DNA of 64,000 nucleotides from Lathyrus oleraceus (GCF_024323335.1 NC_066581.1:438557781-438621780); one strand, 5' to 3'; positions 23,756 through 36,550 are shown, counted from the stretch's first letter. The notes: a model not told the origin generated them from the letters alone. Program-made: numbers and translations.

Positions 23756-25204
23756 TTGATACCATATAGATATTATGAGAGGAGGATTTTACCTTTCTTT
23801 ACAAAGGTTAAATTTCATCATATCCCTCGAGATCAAAACCGGATGGCATTTGCTCTTGCAAAGTTGGCTTCAATGATTGTGGTGAAATTTTGGAATGAAG
23901 TTCCCAATTTGACTGTGATGCGTCTTGATAGGACAACTCATGTGTTTGCTATTAAAGAAGTTAATGATGAAAAGTCGTGGTATTTTGAAATCAAATGTTT
24001 CCTCCTAAGTCAGGTTTACTTGCCTGGGGCATCTTTGAAAGATAAAAAGACTTTGAGAAGATTAGCTGGTAACTTCTACCTGAATGGTGATGTGCTTTAT
24101 AAGAGAAACTTTGATATGGTTCTGCTCAGATGCATGGATAGACACGAAGCAGACTTATTGATGATCGAAGTCCATGAAGGTTCCTTGGTTCTCATTCCAA
24201 TGGACATGATATGGCTAAGAGCGGGTTACTATTGGCTAACAATGGAATCTGGTTGTTGCAAGTTTGTGAGGAAATACCATAAGTGTCAAATTTATGCAGA
24301 TAAGATTCATGTTCCTCCGACACTATTGAATGTCATTTCCTCTCTGTGGCCCTTCTCGATGTGGGGAATTGATATGATTGAGCCCAAAGCTTCGAACGGG
24401 CATCGTTTCATTCTGGTGGCTATTGATTACATCACAAAGTGGGTTGAAGTGGCATCATATACAAATGTAACCAAGCAAGTTGTTGTAAGGTTTATCAAGA
24501 ATAAGATTATATGTTGGTATGGAATGCCAAGTAAGATCATTACTGACAATGGATCAAACTTGAATAACAATATGGTGGAAGCCCTTTGCAAAGACTTCAA
24601 GATTGCACATCATAATTCTTCTCCCTACAGACCTAAGATGAATGGGGTTGTTAAAGTTGCAAATAAGAACATCAAGAAGATTATCCATAAGATGGTTGTA
24701 ACATACAAAGATTGGCATGAGATGCTACCATTTTCTTTTCACGGGTATCGTACATCCATCCGCACTTCAATAGGGGAAACTCCTTTCTCACTTGTTTATG
24801 GCCTAAAAGTTGTGCTCCCAGTAGAGGTTGAAATCCCATCATTGTGTGTTTTGATGGAAGCCAAGTTGGCTGAAGCTGAATGGTGCCAAACAAGATATGA
24901 TCAGTTGAATTTGATTGAAGAGAAAAGGGTGACTGCCATGTGTCATGGTCAGTTGTATCAACAGAGAATGAAGAAAGCTTTTGATAAGAAGGTCAGGCCT
25001 CGTGTATTCGGAGAAGGTGACCTTATGCTCAAGAAGATTCTATCTTTCAAACTCGATACTACGGGAAAATGGACTCCTAATTATTAAGGTCGATATGTTG
25101 TTAAGAGAGCCTTTTCAGGAAGTGCTTTAATTCTTACAATTATGGATGATGAAGAGCTCGTTCGTCCTGTGAATGGTGATGCAGTCAAGAAATACTTCGC
25201 CTAA
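23756..25204 (+). pseudogene. pol: Ogre integrase, catalytic Glu lost
   Basis: Open for 443 codons (23756-25087), then one TAA at 25085-25087, with the same frame running to ...VKKYFA and its stop at 25202-25204. The zinc-finger region reads RKYHKCQ where the family has Cys before His, so one zinc ligand is missing. The catalytic core has Asp at 206 (WGIDMIE) and 264 (ITDNGSN). Position 300, exactly 35 residues further on, is Lys (24653-24655) instead of Glu, which would abolish activity. The C-terminal region includes LYQQRMKKAFDKKVRPR and KILSFKLDTTGKWTPNY. Confidence 0.9.
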
Positions 25205-25222
25205 AAGGAAAAGAACAGTTGG

Positions 25223-25380
25223 CTAAGTCAAAAACCCGAAAGGGCGGCTTAGGCAAAAATGAGAGTCTCAGTAGATTGAAACGCTGAAGGGAAATCCAGG
25301 AAAAAGTTAGAGACATAAAACATAAATTTATCCTAGTAGATTGAGTACCCCGCCTTGGGGCAATCTATGCAAAAATTAAG
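25223..25380 (+). other. Array of three stem-loops after the pol stop
   Basis: Stem-loop 1 (25223-25252): CTAAG pairs with CTTAG, with an inner CCC-GAAA-GGG hairpin. Stem-loop 2 (about 25277-25305) is degenerate (GATT/AATC). Stem-loop 3 (25337-25367): TAGATTG pairs with CAATCTA, with inner CCCC/GGGG. Stem-loops 1 and 3 are each followed by a GCAAAAA-like tract. The same set occurs in the two reverse-strand elements (46270-46392 and 59647-59796). Role unknown. Confidence 0.65.
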
Positions 25381-26630
25381 GATTATGGAAAGTAACTGCA
25401 TTCGGTTGATCTCCGGTCTTGAGCTGTCAGTCAACTCGAATTCATCATTCTCAACCGAAGCCAAGAGCATAATGGATATTGAAGTTGGTAGAAGGATTAG
25501 TGATCATTGTATTAAATGTAGTAGTTTTTCCATGTAAATTACCATTTTAAAACTTTTGTAAAGATCTATGGAGTCTTATCATTTACAGACTACCATTCTA
25601 TTAAATAAAGTTGAGCTTTTTATCCAATTGTTTCTACTCTTATTTATCTTTCAGCTAAATAGAATTAAATTTTTTATGATGATAATTTTAAAATCAATAA
25701 AAATAAAAATCTTTTTTTAAAATAAAAGAATTTACTTTAAAAAGAGAAATCGATTTCAATAAAAAATATCCACATCAGTATGAGAACAGGTAAGTCTTAG
25801 AAGTGCAAAGCATTGTTGGTCTTTCCCCAAGCAGTTGGTTCAACAATTCAGTTTCCCCTCAAGTCGCCAGTGGAGTTCATTCCTGATCTCTGTCAGCACT
25901 GATTCTTGAGCAGTATTTTTGGTCCTTTACAAGGTTGTCTCCCATTTTGGTATTGTGTTGACCTAAAATTCCCCACAGAATTGATGATGCAGATCCTCAG
26001 CAAACCTTCTCTCTTTCCCCAATCAGGGTCGAGCTATTCTGGGGCGGATGATTTATGTTCATCCCTAGTTTTTTCTCCAGTAGGTGCTTCCATCCTTTTC
26101 GAGATTAGCCTGGTGTTGTATCGAGATTAGCCTGGTCCTTTGTGATTGTTTTGTCAGCATAATCATCAATCATATACATATACATATACATTCATACAAT
26201 GTTTCATGAAATCATTATTATTACATTTGACTCCCTATTTTCTGATCCTCTGCTACAGTGATATCATTTTCCCGTGAAAATTTGGTGCGTCTGTCCTCCC
26301 TCAATTGTAGAGTGTCAGCCCCTTAAGCATAAATAATTTAAGCATTCTCATTCCCCACCGAGTTATTTCCTCATGGATAATTATTATTTCAACTTCCTCC
26401 CCAGTTGATTATCTGGATGGAACCACTCCCCCTAAGTTATATCCTCATCGGGTCTAGTATTTGTTTGACAATCTCTTTCTAGCTATTACCTAGATAGATG
26501 CTTTTGGTCCCCTGATAGTCTATTACCCCAGTAACTGGTAATATTCTTCTCGATTTGCGAGTACCTTACTCTTACCCAATACCCGGTAATGGTAATCTAC
26601 TTCCTCTTATTTTTCCCAACATATTCGTTT
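25381..26630 (+). other. Ogre 3' UTR, unique part
   Basis: No gene. A/T-rich to about 25790, then moderately repetitive. The corresponding region in reverse orientation is 44970-46270. The open frame 25906-26130 has no support. Confidence 0.6.
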
Positions 26631-26639
26631 TACGTTTCC

Positions 26640-27310
26640 CTAGGTAGTCTATCCTTGATATGTTCATCCTAACCGATGACAAATATTTTTCCCTTTGAGT
26701 CTATCCTTGATATGTTCATCTTAACCGATGACATATATTCTCCCCATTTTTGGTTTTCTACCTAGTAAAAAGGTAGTCTTAATCCCTATTCCATTCCCTA
26801 GAGGGTTAATCCTTGATATGTTCTTCCTGATGACTGGTAATTGTAAATCCTGCTTTCTCCTACTGAGTCTATCCTTGATATGTTCATCGTAACCGATGGC
26901 AGATATTCTCTTTTTGGTATTCTATCCAGTAAATGTTAGATATAATTCCTATTTCTCCCCTTGGAGTCTATCCTTGATATGTTCACCTTAATGGATGATG
27001 AATATATTTTCTTCCGGTATTCTATCCAGTAACTCAGAGATGTAATCCCTACTTTTCCCTGGCAGTTTATCCTTAATATGTTCATCTTAGCCGTTGATGG
27101 ATATTCTTCCCTTTGATTCTATCCTTGATATGTTCACTTTAACCACTGACGAATATTCTCTTTCTTTGGTCTTCTGCCCAATAACTGGTAGTTGTAAATC
27201 CTATTTGATGCACTCTCTAACAGGTTGTTCTTACCCAATAACTGGTAATAAATACACCTCCTTTTTCTCAGCAAGTCATCCTTGATATGTTTACCCTAAC
27301 TGGTAACGGA
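26640..27310 (+). repeat. Diverged repeats of Ogre 3' UTR
   Basis: About eight copies of a TATCCTTGATATGTTCAT motif followed by a variable AACCGATGAC part, near 26650, 26700, 26810, 26868, 26968, 27068, 27118 and 27275. They alternate with blocks around CCCAGTAACTGGTAGTTGTAA. Spacing is irregular (roughly 50-155 bp). The reverse complement recurs at 44150-44960. Confidence 0.8.
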
Positions 27311-27564
27311 TGTCCCTCTAACAGATTGCATTATCTTCCAACCTAATACCCGGTAATAGATAATGTACTTCTGATACTCCTGTGTTGAAGTTCATTCTTC
27401 CCCAGTTGAGTTCGAGTGCGTGTTTCCTCACTGAAATCTCCCTTTTCCTGTTTGGTTTGAGTATTTCAGTTTTGTTCTGATTTACCCGCTTTCGCTGCAA
27501 ATTTTCTTCTTTATCCCCGCTGAGTCCTTGCATTGATTTATTTTCATGGAATTCTCTTGTGTCC

Positions 27565-30500
27565 CCATTATAGGTCATTTTTGACTTATACCATTGAACA
27601 AGTGATTTTTCCAAACATAAAAAATGGATAACTCTATCATTCCAAATCCAAATGAGATTCAACTGTTGGAGATTCAAGAACTCCAGGATCCAAAGCCTTG
27701 CAACCTCTCTAATCACTTCCTGCTTGCTTCTCAAGTGTGATCAGATCGTGATTGGAGCAAGCAACATCAAGAATTGCATATCATTGAAGGTAATTTTCAG
27801 AAAACTTCATCTCTTCAATTCTCACTCAATTCTACTCAATTCTCGTGGATCCTTGGTTGGCTGAGGTCCTACCAAGATAGGAAAGAAGATTGAGTTTCTT
27901 AGAGGTCAAACCGAAGCAACTTAGTTGACACACCTCAAAATTCAACTCCTCATATCTTTCTATATATGTGGAGTTAGTTAAAATTGAGGTCAGATTCGTG
28001 CTCTATGCCATTTTTTCTTTCAGATCATGTCCTCCTTTTTCATTTATGTGATGGTGGTGACTGAACTAGTCCGGTGAGCCTCGCTTTAGAAGGTGACCGG
28101 AGGTCCAGCGCTGGTGGTGTGCTGAACAGGTTCTAAGCCACATGATCATTTCAAAATGTTTTAATCTCACGCGTCCATTGTGATTACTATCCCTGCAGCG
28201 CTCTGACTCGTGTGTTTGGTGAAGCGCGCGTTTTAGGCCACTTGATCTGCCACCTCAATTAATGAGGGAGATCAAGTGGCTCACGTTTTTTCACATTTTC
28301 TGATTTTTGTTTTATTCCTTTTATTTTCATTAATTCATATTAATTTTAATATTGATCCAAAGAATATGAGAGTTTCACCAAATAATTTCAAATAATTTCC
28401 TCTTTCATATTCTGAATTAAAATTATTTTTTGGATCATTATTAATATTTTTCATGATTTAATTGATTTTGTGATTATTTTTAATTGTTTAAAAATACTTT
28501 TAAGTCTTTAAAAATTCTGAAATTTTTTCTCCAACGTCCTTTGACCTTGTTTGACCTATGATAAATCTCATGGCCATTTCTTTGGTGTTTTGATGAGGTT
28601 TTAGGAATTTGACAAACCATATTTAATTTAAATGCCTTATTTTAGTATTTTTTTAATTTGAATAAATGCCAATTAATTGTGTTTACCAATTGTATTGACT
28701 TGTTTGAGTTTGACTCTTATTGTTGGGCCTTGGTCAAGGGTGATTTGACTTTGTCAAGTTAATATCATTGGATTTAGGGGATTGATGGAATGTACATTCC
28801 ATCTCCCAAAATGAATGGATGATATTAATTTAGTAAAAGTCCTCCTTTGACCAATTTAAGTTTTGATCCATTCCCCTCCCTCTTAATCTCATTCCCCTTC
28901 TCTATGCATTCATCTCATTTGGCCTATTATATCTAAAAGTCCTAAGGCTAGTTCATTGAAAAATCAACATAAGTATGGATGAGATTAGGCCACCTCTTTT
29001 GCATATTCTTTTTGTGCGTGGTATGTTTCATGAGCATAGTCCATTATAATATGTCTCTAACATGCATTAACACCAAAATTCTATTTCCCGACCTCAAATA
29101 GTTGTGACTTCTGCATAAGTCCAATTATGATTGATTAACATAGCGCTAAATTTGTGACACAAAAGGAATAGCATTCTAGTTAGTGAGATTGTAAGTCTCC
29201 CCTCTTTCATGGTATTGTATGGAAACTTGGCCTTTTTTCCTTCCTTCGGAAGATGCCTTGGCTCAAGGATCCATGCTTATGATAAGTGGGTTGAGTGTTC
29301 TCCAAAGAATGTCTTAAAATGAAAAGCAAAAGCAAAACAATACTAACTTCTAACTCATTAATAACTAACTTTTAATTTCAAGCCATTAACTCTAATGTCA
29401 TTTAATTTTAGCCTTTATTCATTTGCCATGATTCATATCATTCTAATTGTTTATGTTAATGCAATTTTTACTTTGTCCATTTGGACTATATTGTGTGATA
29501 TATCTTGTTTGTGTATATTTTGCTTGTTTGTGTGGTCTTTGACCATTAATGTATATAATAACAACAAAAACCCTAAAAACTTTTGTGTGGACTGTTGGCT
29601 TGATCTTGGACAAATGGACTTAGAACTTAGGTAACATTCCTATGCAAAAGGAATTGGCCAATGCCAACTTTCTGTGAAACCAAGTTCTTGCAATTTGAAA
29701 CTTCATCTGATACATCATTCAAGATCCCTCTGAGTTCATCTGCAACATGATCATTGTGAAGCTGTTATTTTGAACCTGTGACTTGTGGAATTCATCTGTT
29801 ACACGGGATAATTTGAAGAAGATCATGGATTTGCTAAACCTTGGATGGGGATATCTTTGTTTGATGCCTTGCTCTTCAAGATATAATTGTGCATTTGTGT
29901 GTTGGTTGATTCTAAATGTCCAAGGGAATTCTGGGTTTCTATTGACATTCTTGTCTATTGGATTGCTACCCATTGGTCAGATCTTTTCACCTCTTAACTT
30001 TTAATTTTGTGCATAGGATTAGTCTCTTCATCTTCTCCCCACTTCTTTAATTTCAAAATCTCTCCCTCCCTTTTTAAAATCTTCTTTGATTGAACTTATT
30101 TTGTTCTAAACTTTGACAACTTTGCAAAAAAAAGATAGAACCTTTGGCCTTATTCATTGCATTTTCAAACTTATTTTCTTAAATCAAGCTTGTAAATAAA
30201 CTTAATTATACTTGACTTAAACTTTCAAAAAAAATCCAAAAAGAAACTAACTCATTCAAACCATTTTCAGGTCTTTGTGCCTTTCAAACTTACTTTTTGT
30301 TAAAAGCAACACATCCACTTTGAAATTTGTATCACGAACTACGAGGTTTTGATCCCTCATTTTTATGTTGGTACGTAGGCACAAGTCCGAAGGTCTTGTC
30401 AAACACAAAAATATAATTAATTAAATTCTTTTCCCATCCCCCCATTCTATCTGCTTGTAAACATCATTTTTGTACCAAATACTTATGCACACAAAAAGGG

Positions 30501-30720
30501 CTCCCTAGGATACTTTGGGTGCTAGCACCTTTCCTCTGCGTAACCAACCCACTTATCTGTAATCTCTGACATTTTATTAGTTTTGATTTGAAAACTTCTT
30601 ACCTTTTGGGTTTCGTTTGTCCTTTTTCCCTTTTCCCTTGGAAACAATAAAAGCGCGGTGGCGACTCTTGTTATTTGATCTCTAGCTTATCTATAGCTTG
30701 ATGATCATGAATTTACCACT
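27565..30720 (+). repeat. Truncated, promoter-less Ogre LTR (different subfamily)
   Basis: At about 27565 the 3' UTR joins directly to LTR sequence (TTATAGGTCATTTT) that lies ~920 bp into the 5' LTR; the polypurine tract and LTR start are missing. A second internal gap near 27655 skips about 600 bp including the TATA box. From there it runs to AATTTACCACTAA, a few bases short of the expected LTR end. It is visibly more diverged from the 5' LTR than the next copy is. Confidence 0.7.
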
Positions 30721-30723
30721 AAA

Positions 30724-33700
30724 ATATGGATCCCCATGATCTTCACATGTTATTTTGATCAAGAAATCATCAAGAGTTTTGAGCTTGTTTGTCTTGGAAA
30801 CCCTAATTCATCTGGGTATCTTGTGTGACTTCTTCAATAGGTTTCTTCAACAACAAATCAAATATTTCAAAGGATACTTCACATTACATCATCTTATGCA
30901 TATATGATCCTCCATGAGTCCCAAGAGTCAAGATAATGTCAAGTTAGTAAGATGGTTCATGGTGGTTGACCCGAGAAAGTCATCTATTCAAAACTAAGGT
31001 TCCCTAGACCCTATCTCCTACAATTTTTGTCATATGAAAATGATTCCAAGAGAAAATGTACTTAAAATTACATTATAAACAACTCTCATGTTTAGGTCTA
31101 GAGCTAGTTTTTCTTGGAATGTCATTTTTATGGTGAATGATTATAGGTCATTTTGTCTGAACCCAAGTTTGGAGGTCAACTTCCCAAGACCATAACTTTC
31201 TCAATTTTTATGAGATTAAATCCATTTAAATTCAATGATCAAATTCAAGATATCTAATTCAACTTTTATGTTTGGAGGAAGTTCAAATTCAACTTGAAAA
31301 TGCATGTGCCAAGAGGAAACATTATAGGTCATTTTGGGCCAATATCATTGAACAAGTGATTTTTCGCAACTTCTAAAATGCATAACTCCTTCATGCCAAA
31401 TCCAAATGAGGTCATATTTGGGAACAAACTGAATATATTTGAAATAGCTACTACTTTGGTGAAGGAACTTTTCTCATTTAAAGCCCGTAGAAATAGTTAT
31501 TCAAGGTGGAAGAAGTGAACATTTAACTTTGGACTTCGAAAAGTTTCAAATATGTTTGATTTCCCAAACTTCCACCTCAAAATTAATCATGATCCAAGCT
31601 TCAAATTAAAAGTGTTCAACATGGCATTTGTTCCCCTTGATCTCACCTTTCCAAAAAGTCCAAGGTCATCTCATTTGGCAAAAGGATGAAGGACTTGCGC
31701 ATGGGTGCATTATGAAGAACCATTTGGATGTTTTCCACTTCCGCTTTTCATACATGATTCCATGGCTTTGTAACATGGTTTCAGCATGATTCACATTCAA
31801 TTTTGGATCAGATTACATCACTTGGTGGGCCTATCACACGCCCATGCAAGCATGCAAAGAGATTACTCAATTTTTTCGAAATTTGGAAGTGTGTAGAAAT
31901 CAATCTCATGGCCTATAAATAAAACCCCCATTACTCATAATTAAGGACCTCATGCCCAAGCTTTGAACCTGCAATCCCAAACCCTCACCATTGAAGGATA
32001 ATCTTGAAGGTTTTCTTTGAAAATCAAGTTTCAATTCTCCATCTGATTTGAGATTGAAACTCTAAGAGTCTATACCTCTTTTTGATCCTAATCACTTCCA
32101 ACGAGCATCTGAAGCAAGGCCAAACACAATTGGAATCAAGATCGTGCCAATCTGAAACTCCGTTGAAGGTGAATTTTTAGAATTTTCTTCTCTTCGATTC
32201 TCCCTCAATTCTTCACCATTCTTTGTGATTTTTGGTTGTCTGAAGTCCTATCAATGTAGGCAAGAAGATTGAGTTGCTTTGAGGTCAAATCGAAGCAAAT
32301 TAGTTCATGATCCTCAAAATTCAAATCCCTGTATCTTTTTATATACTTGGAATTGGACAAAATTGAGGCTAGATTCGTGCAAATGAACATTTTTCCTTCA
32401 AATTAGTGTATTCATTTTCCATTTTTCATGCGGTTTTGGTTGGACCAGTCCAGTGGCCCTCACTTGAGAAGATGATCAGAGCTAGGGCTCCGGTGGTGCG
32501 CTGGATCAATCCAGGCCATTTGATTTGGTTCTCACATTTTAATCTCACACGTCCATTTTGATTACCATGCATGTGGCGCGTTTGACTCAAGTACTTGTGG
32601 AATGTGCGTTTCTGGTCATCAAATCTTCCACCTCATTTAATGAGGGAGATCTGATGGCCCTCATTTTTTCGATTTCTGTTTTTTATGTTTAATCCATTTA
32701 TATTTATTAATTCATATTAATTAAATTATTGATCCAAAAAAAATATGGGACTTTCACCCAAAAATTTCAAATATTTTCCTCTTTCATTTTCTGAATTAAA
32801 ATTATTTTTTGGATTAATTTTGATATTTTTCATGATTTAATTGTTTTTGTGCATATTTTTAATTGTTTAAAAATTCTTCTGACTTTTCAAAAATAAGGAA
32901 TTTTTTTGTCTAAGTCCTTTGACCTTGTTTGACCTAGGATAAATCTCTTGGCCCTTTATTTGGTGTTTTGAAGAGGTTTTAGGTTTTTGATCAAACATAA
33001 TTCAATTTAAATACATTTTCACATGTTTTTAATTGATTAATTATGTACAAATTATGTTGACCCATTTTTATTGACTTGTGAAGTTTGACTATGTGTTTGG
33101 GCCTAGGTCAAGGTTGATTTGACTTTTGTTGGATTAAAATCATTGAATTTAAGGGATTGATGAAATGTATATTTCATCTCCCAAAATGAATGAATGATTT
33201 TAATTTGAAAAAAATTCCTCCCATGACCAATTTGTGTTTCTCTCATCTCCTCTCCCTCTTCATCTTCAATCCCATTCTATCCCATCCATTTCATTGACCA
33301 ATGAAGTCTCAATATCCTAAGGCTAATTGGTTCATGAATAACTTTGTGCTAGATGAAACCAATACAAGTATGGATGAGATAGGTTCCATCCTTTCATATT
33401 TTTCTTTTTGTGTGTGGTATGTTTTAGGAGTATGGTTCATTATACTATATCTCTAACATGCATTAACACCAAAAATTCTATTACCCAACCTCATATAGTT
33501 GTGACTTCTACATAAGTCCAATTACGATTGCTTAACATAGCGTTAAATTTTAACCCTAAAGGCACAACATTCTAGTAAGTGAGATTGTAAGTCTCCCCCC
33601 CCCCCCCCCTTTCATGGTATTGTGTCGAAACTTGGCCTTTTTTCCTTCCTTTGGAAGATGTGTTGGTTCAAGAATCCATGCTTGTGAATAAAGGGTTGAG

Positions 33701-35159
33701 TTTTCTCCAAAGAATGACATAATCAATTGAAAAGAAAAACACCACTAACATCTAATCAACAGACATTTGACTAACTTTTTATTAATCTTGCTTTTATTTT
33801 CAAGTCATTTACTTTATGCAATTTAAATTCAAGTCATTTACCATTTCATTTTCCATTTACATATAATTTAACTTGTTTATGTTTATGTCAGTTTCACTTT
33901 GCTCACTTGAGCCATATATTGTGATTGTATATATTTGTTTGTCTATTTTGTTTGTGTTTGTGGACTTAGGACCTGAAAATACTTAATAAACAACAAAAAA
34001 CCTAAAAATGTTTGTATGGATTGTTGGATTTGATCTGAGCTTTTGGACTCTGAATTAGGCAACATTCCATATGCAAAAGGACTTGGCCAATGCCAACATT
34101 TCTAAGACCAAGTTATTGTGATTTGAGCTTTCATCTGATGCAAGTATTGGGATCCACTTGAGTTCATCTACTACATGGTCTGGATACAACTGTTACTTTG
34201 AACCTGTGTCTAATGCCTTATTCTGAGCCAATCAAGGAGTATTTCATCTGATGCATGAGAAGACAAAGAAGACTATTAGCTGTGAAGTTGCTTGCTTGGA
34301 TGTGGCTATCTTTATTTGATGCCTTTCTCTCCATATTTCTATTTGCTTGTTAATATTGCTTTATTCAAAGTCCAAAGGGAATGTGGGTTTCTATATAACA
34401 TTCTAGTCTATTGGATTGCATCCCATTGGTCATATCTTTTCAACTCTTAGCTTTTTATGCTTAGGATTACTCCCTTCATCTCCTCCCACTTCTTAATTTC
34501 AAAATCTCTCCCCCTTTTCAAAACTTTCTTTGCTTGTGATTTCAAAATATAAACTTTATTGCAAATTAGAAACCTTGGCATTATGCCATTGCAATTTAAA
34601 ACTCTTTTCTTAAATCAAACTTTTAAATGAATCTAACCATATTGACTTAAAATTTCAAAAAGATAAAAAGAACTAACACTCATTCAAGCTTTTGGGCCTT
34701 TTGTGCCTCTTTTAAATTTAAACTTTTGTTAAAAGAAATCCACTCACTTTGAAATTGATACCATGAACTACGAGGTTTTGATCCCTCATTTTTATGTTAG
34801 TACGTAGGAACAAGTCTGAAGGTCTTGTCAAAGATAAAAATATAATTCATTAATTCTTTTCTCATCCCCACACTCTATTTGTTGCAAACATATTTATACC
34901 AAAAACGCATACACACATAAAAAAGGGCTCCCTAGGAGTACCTAGGACACTTTGGGTGCTAACACCTTCCCTTTGTGTAACCAACCCCCTTGCCTGTAAT
35001 CTCTGGCATTTTATTAGTTTTGATTTGAAAACTTCTCATCTTGGGGTTTTGTTTGTACTTTTCCCTTTTCCTTTGGAAACAATAAAAGCGTGGTGGTGAC
35101 TCTGGTTTTATTGACGTTAAGTTTATCCATAGCTTAATGGTCGTGAGTTTACCGCTACA
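30724..35159 (+). repeat. Ogre 3' LTR, missing first ~320 bp
   Basis: Begins abruptly with ATATGGATCCCCATGATC, matching the 5' LTR from about 11290, and runs to CCGCTACA before the CTTCT duplication. It has the TATA box at 31914-31921, a 15-C run at 33595-33609 and the hairpin block at 34768. Because the duplication matches, its right end is the true right end of the inserted element. Confidence 0.8.
31914..31921 (+). promoter_or_regulatory. TATA box of Ogre 3' LTR
   Basis: TATAAATA in the same context as 12389. If active it would drive transcription rightwards through the LTR into 35 kb. Confidence 0.65.
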
Positions 35160-35164
35160 CTTCT
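35160..35164. repeat. Target-site duplication, right copy (CTTCT)
   Basis: Follows the Ogre's terminal CA and equals 10962-10966. Confidence 0.9.
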
Positions 35165-35400
35165 CATAATTCAAAACTTACTCAAATCATAGAGGCGAGT
35201 CTAGATGGACGAATCATAATTCCTAGTCCTATTTTATATTAACTATTAAGACTTTATTCTTCATTATGCATCAAATAAACCACTTGCAATCACCTTAGAT
35301 AAGCATAATTGAGATAGAATTTGGTAATCAAACATCTCCCTGTGGGATAAAACTTTTGTTTTACTTGACATAACTGTGCACTTGCGGTTCACACACATCA
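35165..35400 (+). repeat. 3' LTR of Athila element, right part
   Basis: Resumes the LTR cut at 10966. Its end (CATTATGCA, CACCTTAGATAAGCA, CTTGCG, ACACACATCA) parallels the end of the 5' LTR at 1210-1357. Confidence 0.75.
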
Positions 35401-35454
35401 ACTAACACCCAGCAAACATAATTTTTTTGCAGGGTGATTAATACCACACACAAT
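35401..35454. other. Short spacer between Athila and copia elements
   Basis: 54 bp of unassigned sequence. Its first bases would include the Athila target duplication, whose partner is outside the window. Confidence 0.4.
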
Positions 35455-36534
35455 TGTTAGAACAAGATGTTGGGTCTACAATTAATCTCTATGTTTTGAT
35501 GATAACAAAGGATGAAACATTTTGGTACCCTAATTAATTTCTCTAAGTGTGCAGAACTCTAATGACAAATGTATTTGATGAAACAACATCTGACGTTACA
35601 TTAGCCTAGAACAGTTGACTTAGAGTCAAAGGCATTTGTTCTGACTTTGAAGACAACAATGTCCATCGCATCTGACATCTGAAAACTCTGATATTATGAA
35701 TCTGAAGAATCCCACACATGATTACTCTGATGATCCTTGCATCTAAAGAAGGTCCAACTGAAGATCAATCAAGAACTTCTAAAGAAAAACACATCTAGCA
35801 ATTATCTAAAGAATACAAGCCCTAAAAGATGTATCCGAATTTTGCACACTCTGATTCACGCCTAACTGATCAACATCAAGACTTAACAATGAAGTATTCC
35901 AAATGTGGTATGAATCTTTATTTAGAGAAGATTGAATACTCTCCTAAACTGCTATGGAAAGGACAATAAACTTACTGACATTTAATTCCCATCATTGGCA
36001 AGATATCAACATCAATGCTTCATCCAACGGGATCATCTCCAAGCACTATAAAAAGGCCTAACTATCATCATACCAAATACTAAGAAATTACACAAGAATA
36101 CTGCAAATCAAATTCAATCTTTCACTAATTCTTGTTCTACATTTTCACACGAGTTGTTGTTGTTAGTGTGAATCTTTATTCTTCTTACTGTGTTCAAATT
36201 TCTTACTTAGAAGCACTAAACACCTTATTGTAATTCTAAAATAGTTGTTGAAAATTTCTTCAAGTGACTTGTGAAGTCTGTAGACTTGAAAGGGCTAAGA
36301 GATCATTGTACTCTTACACGTTTGTTGTAATCTTTCTAGATTATTGGATTAAGTCCTTATTGAAGGTGAAATCACCTTGGTCGGGTGGACTGGAGTAGCT
36401 TTGAATTTCAAGCGAACTAGGATAAACTCTTGCATTGATTGCTTTGTTTTTCGTGTGTGTGGTGTTTGCAAAAGTTTTTATTGTCTGTGAAAAAAAATTC
36501 AAACCCCCCCCCCTTTCTTATTTTTCTCTCCCTG
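35455..36534 (+). repeat. 5' LTR of copia element
   Basis: Starts TGTTAGAACAAGATGTTGGG and ends just before the primer site; the exact 3' boundary is uncertain by up to ~60 bp. A TATA box lies at 36047 and a C-run near 36505. Confidence 0.7.
36047..36053 (+). promoter_or_regulatory. TATA box of copia LTR
   Basis: TATAAAA within AAGCACTATAAAAAGGCC, about 600 bp into the LTR, on the coding strand. Confidence 0.65.
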
Positions 36535-36538
36535 TAAT

Positions 36539-36550
36539 TGGTATCAGAGC
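36539..36550 (+). other. Primer-binding site, initiator tRNA-Met
   Basis: TGGTATCAGAGC is the exact complement of the plant initiator tRNA-Met 3' end and is standard for copia elements. Confidence 0.9.

Larger units (their letters stand above)
10967..35159 (+). mobile_element. Ogre-type Ty3/gypsy retrotransposon, 24.2 kb, decayed
   Basis: Bounded by TGTAAGACC...CGCTACA and the CTTCT duplication. In order: 5' LTR, tRNA-Arg-type primer site, leader, ORF1, gag-pro, intron, RT, RNase H, a second RNase H, integrase, repeat-rich 3' UTR, and two abutting LTR pieces in place of one 3' LTR. This is the established layout of legume Ogre elements. Many stops, at least two frameshifts and lost catalytic residues make it non-functional. 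LTR pairs look roughly 10% or more diverged by eye, so it is old. Confidence 0.9.
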
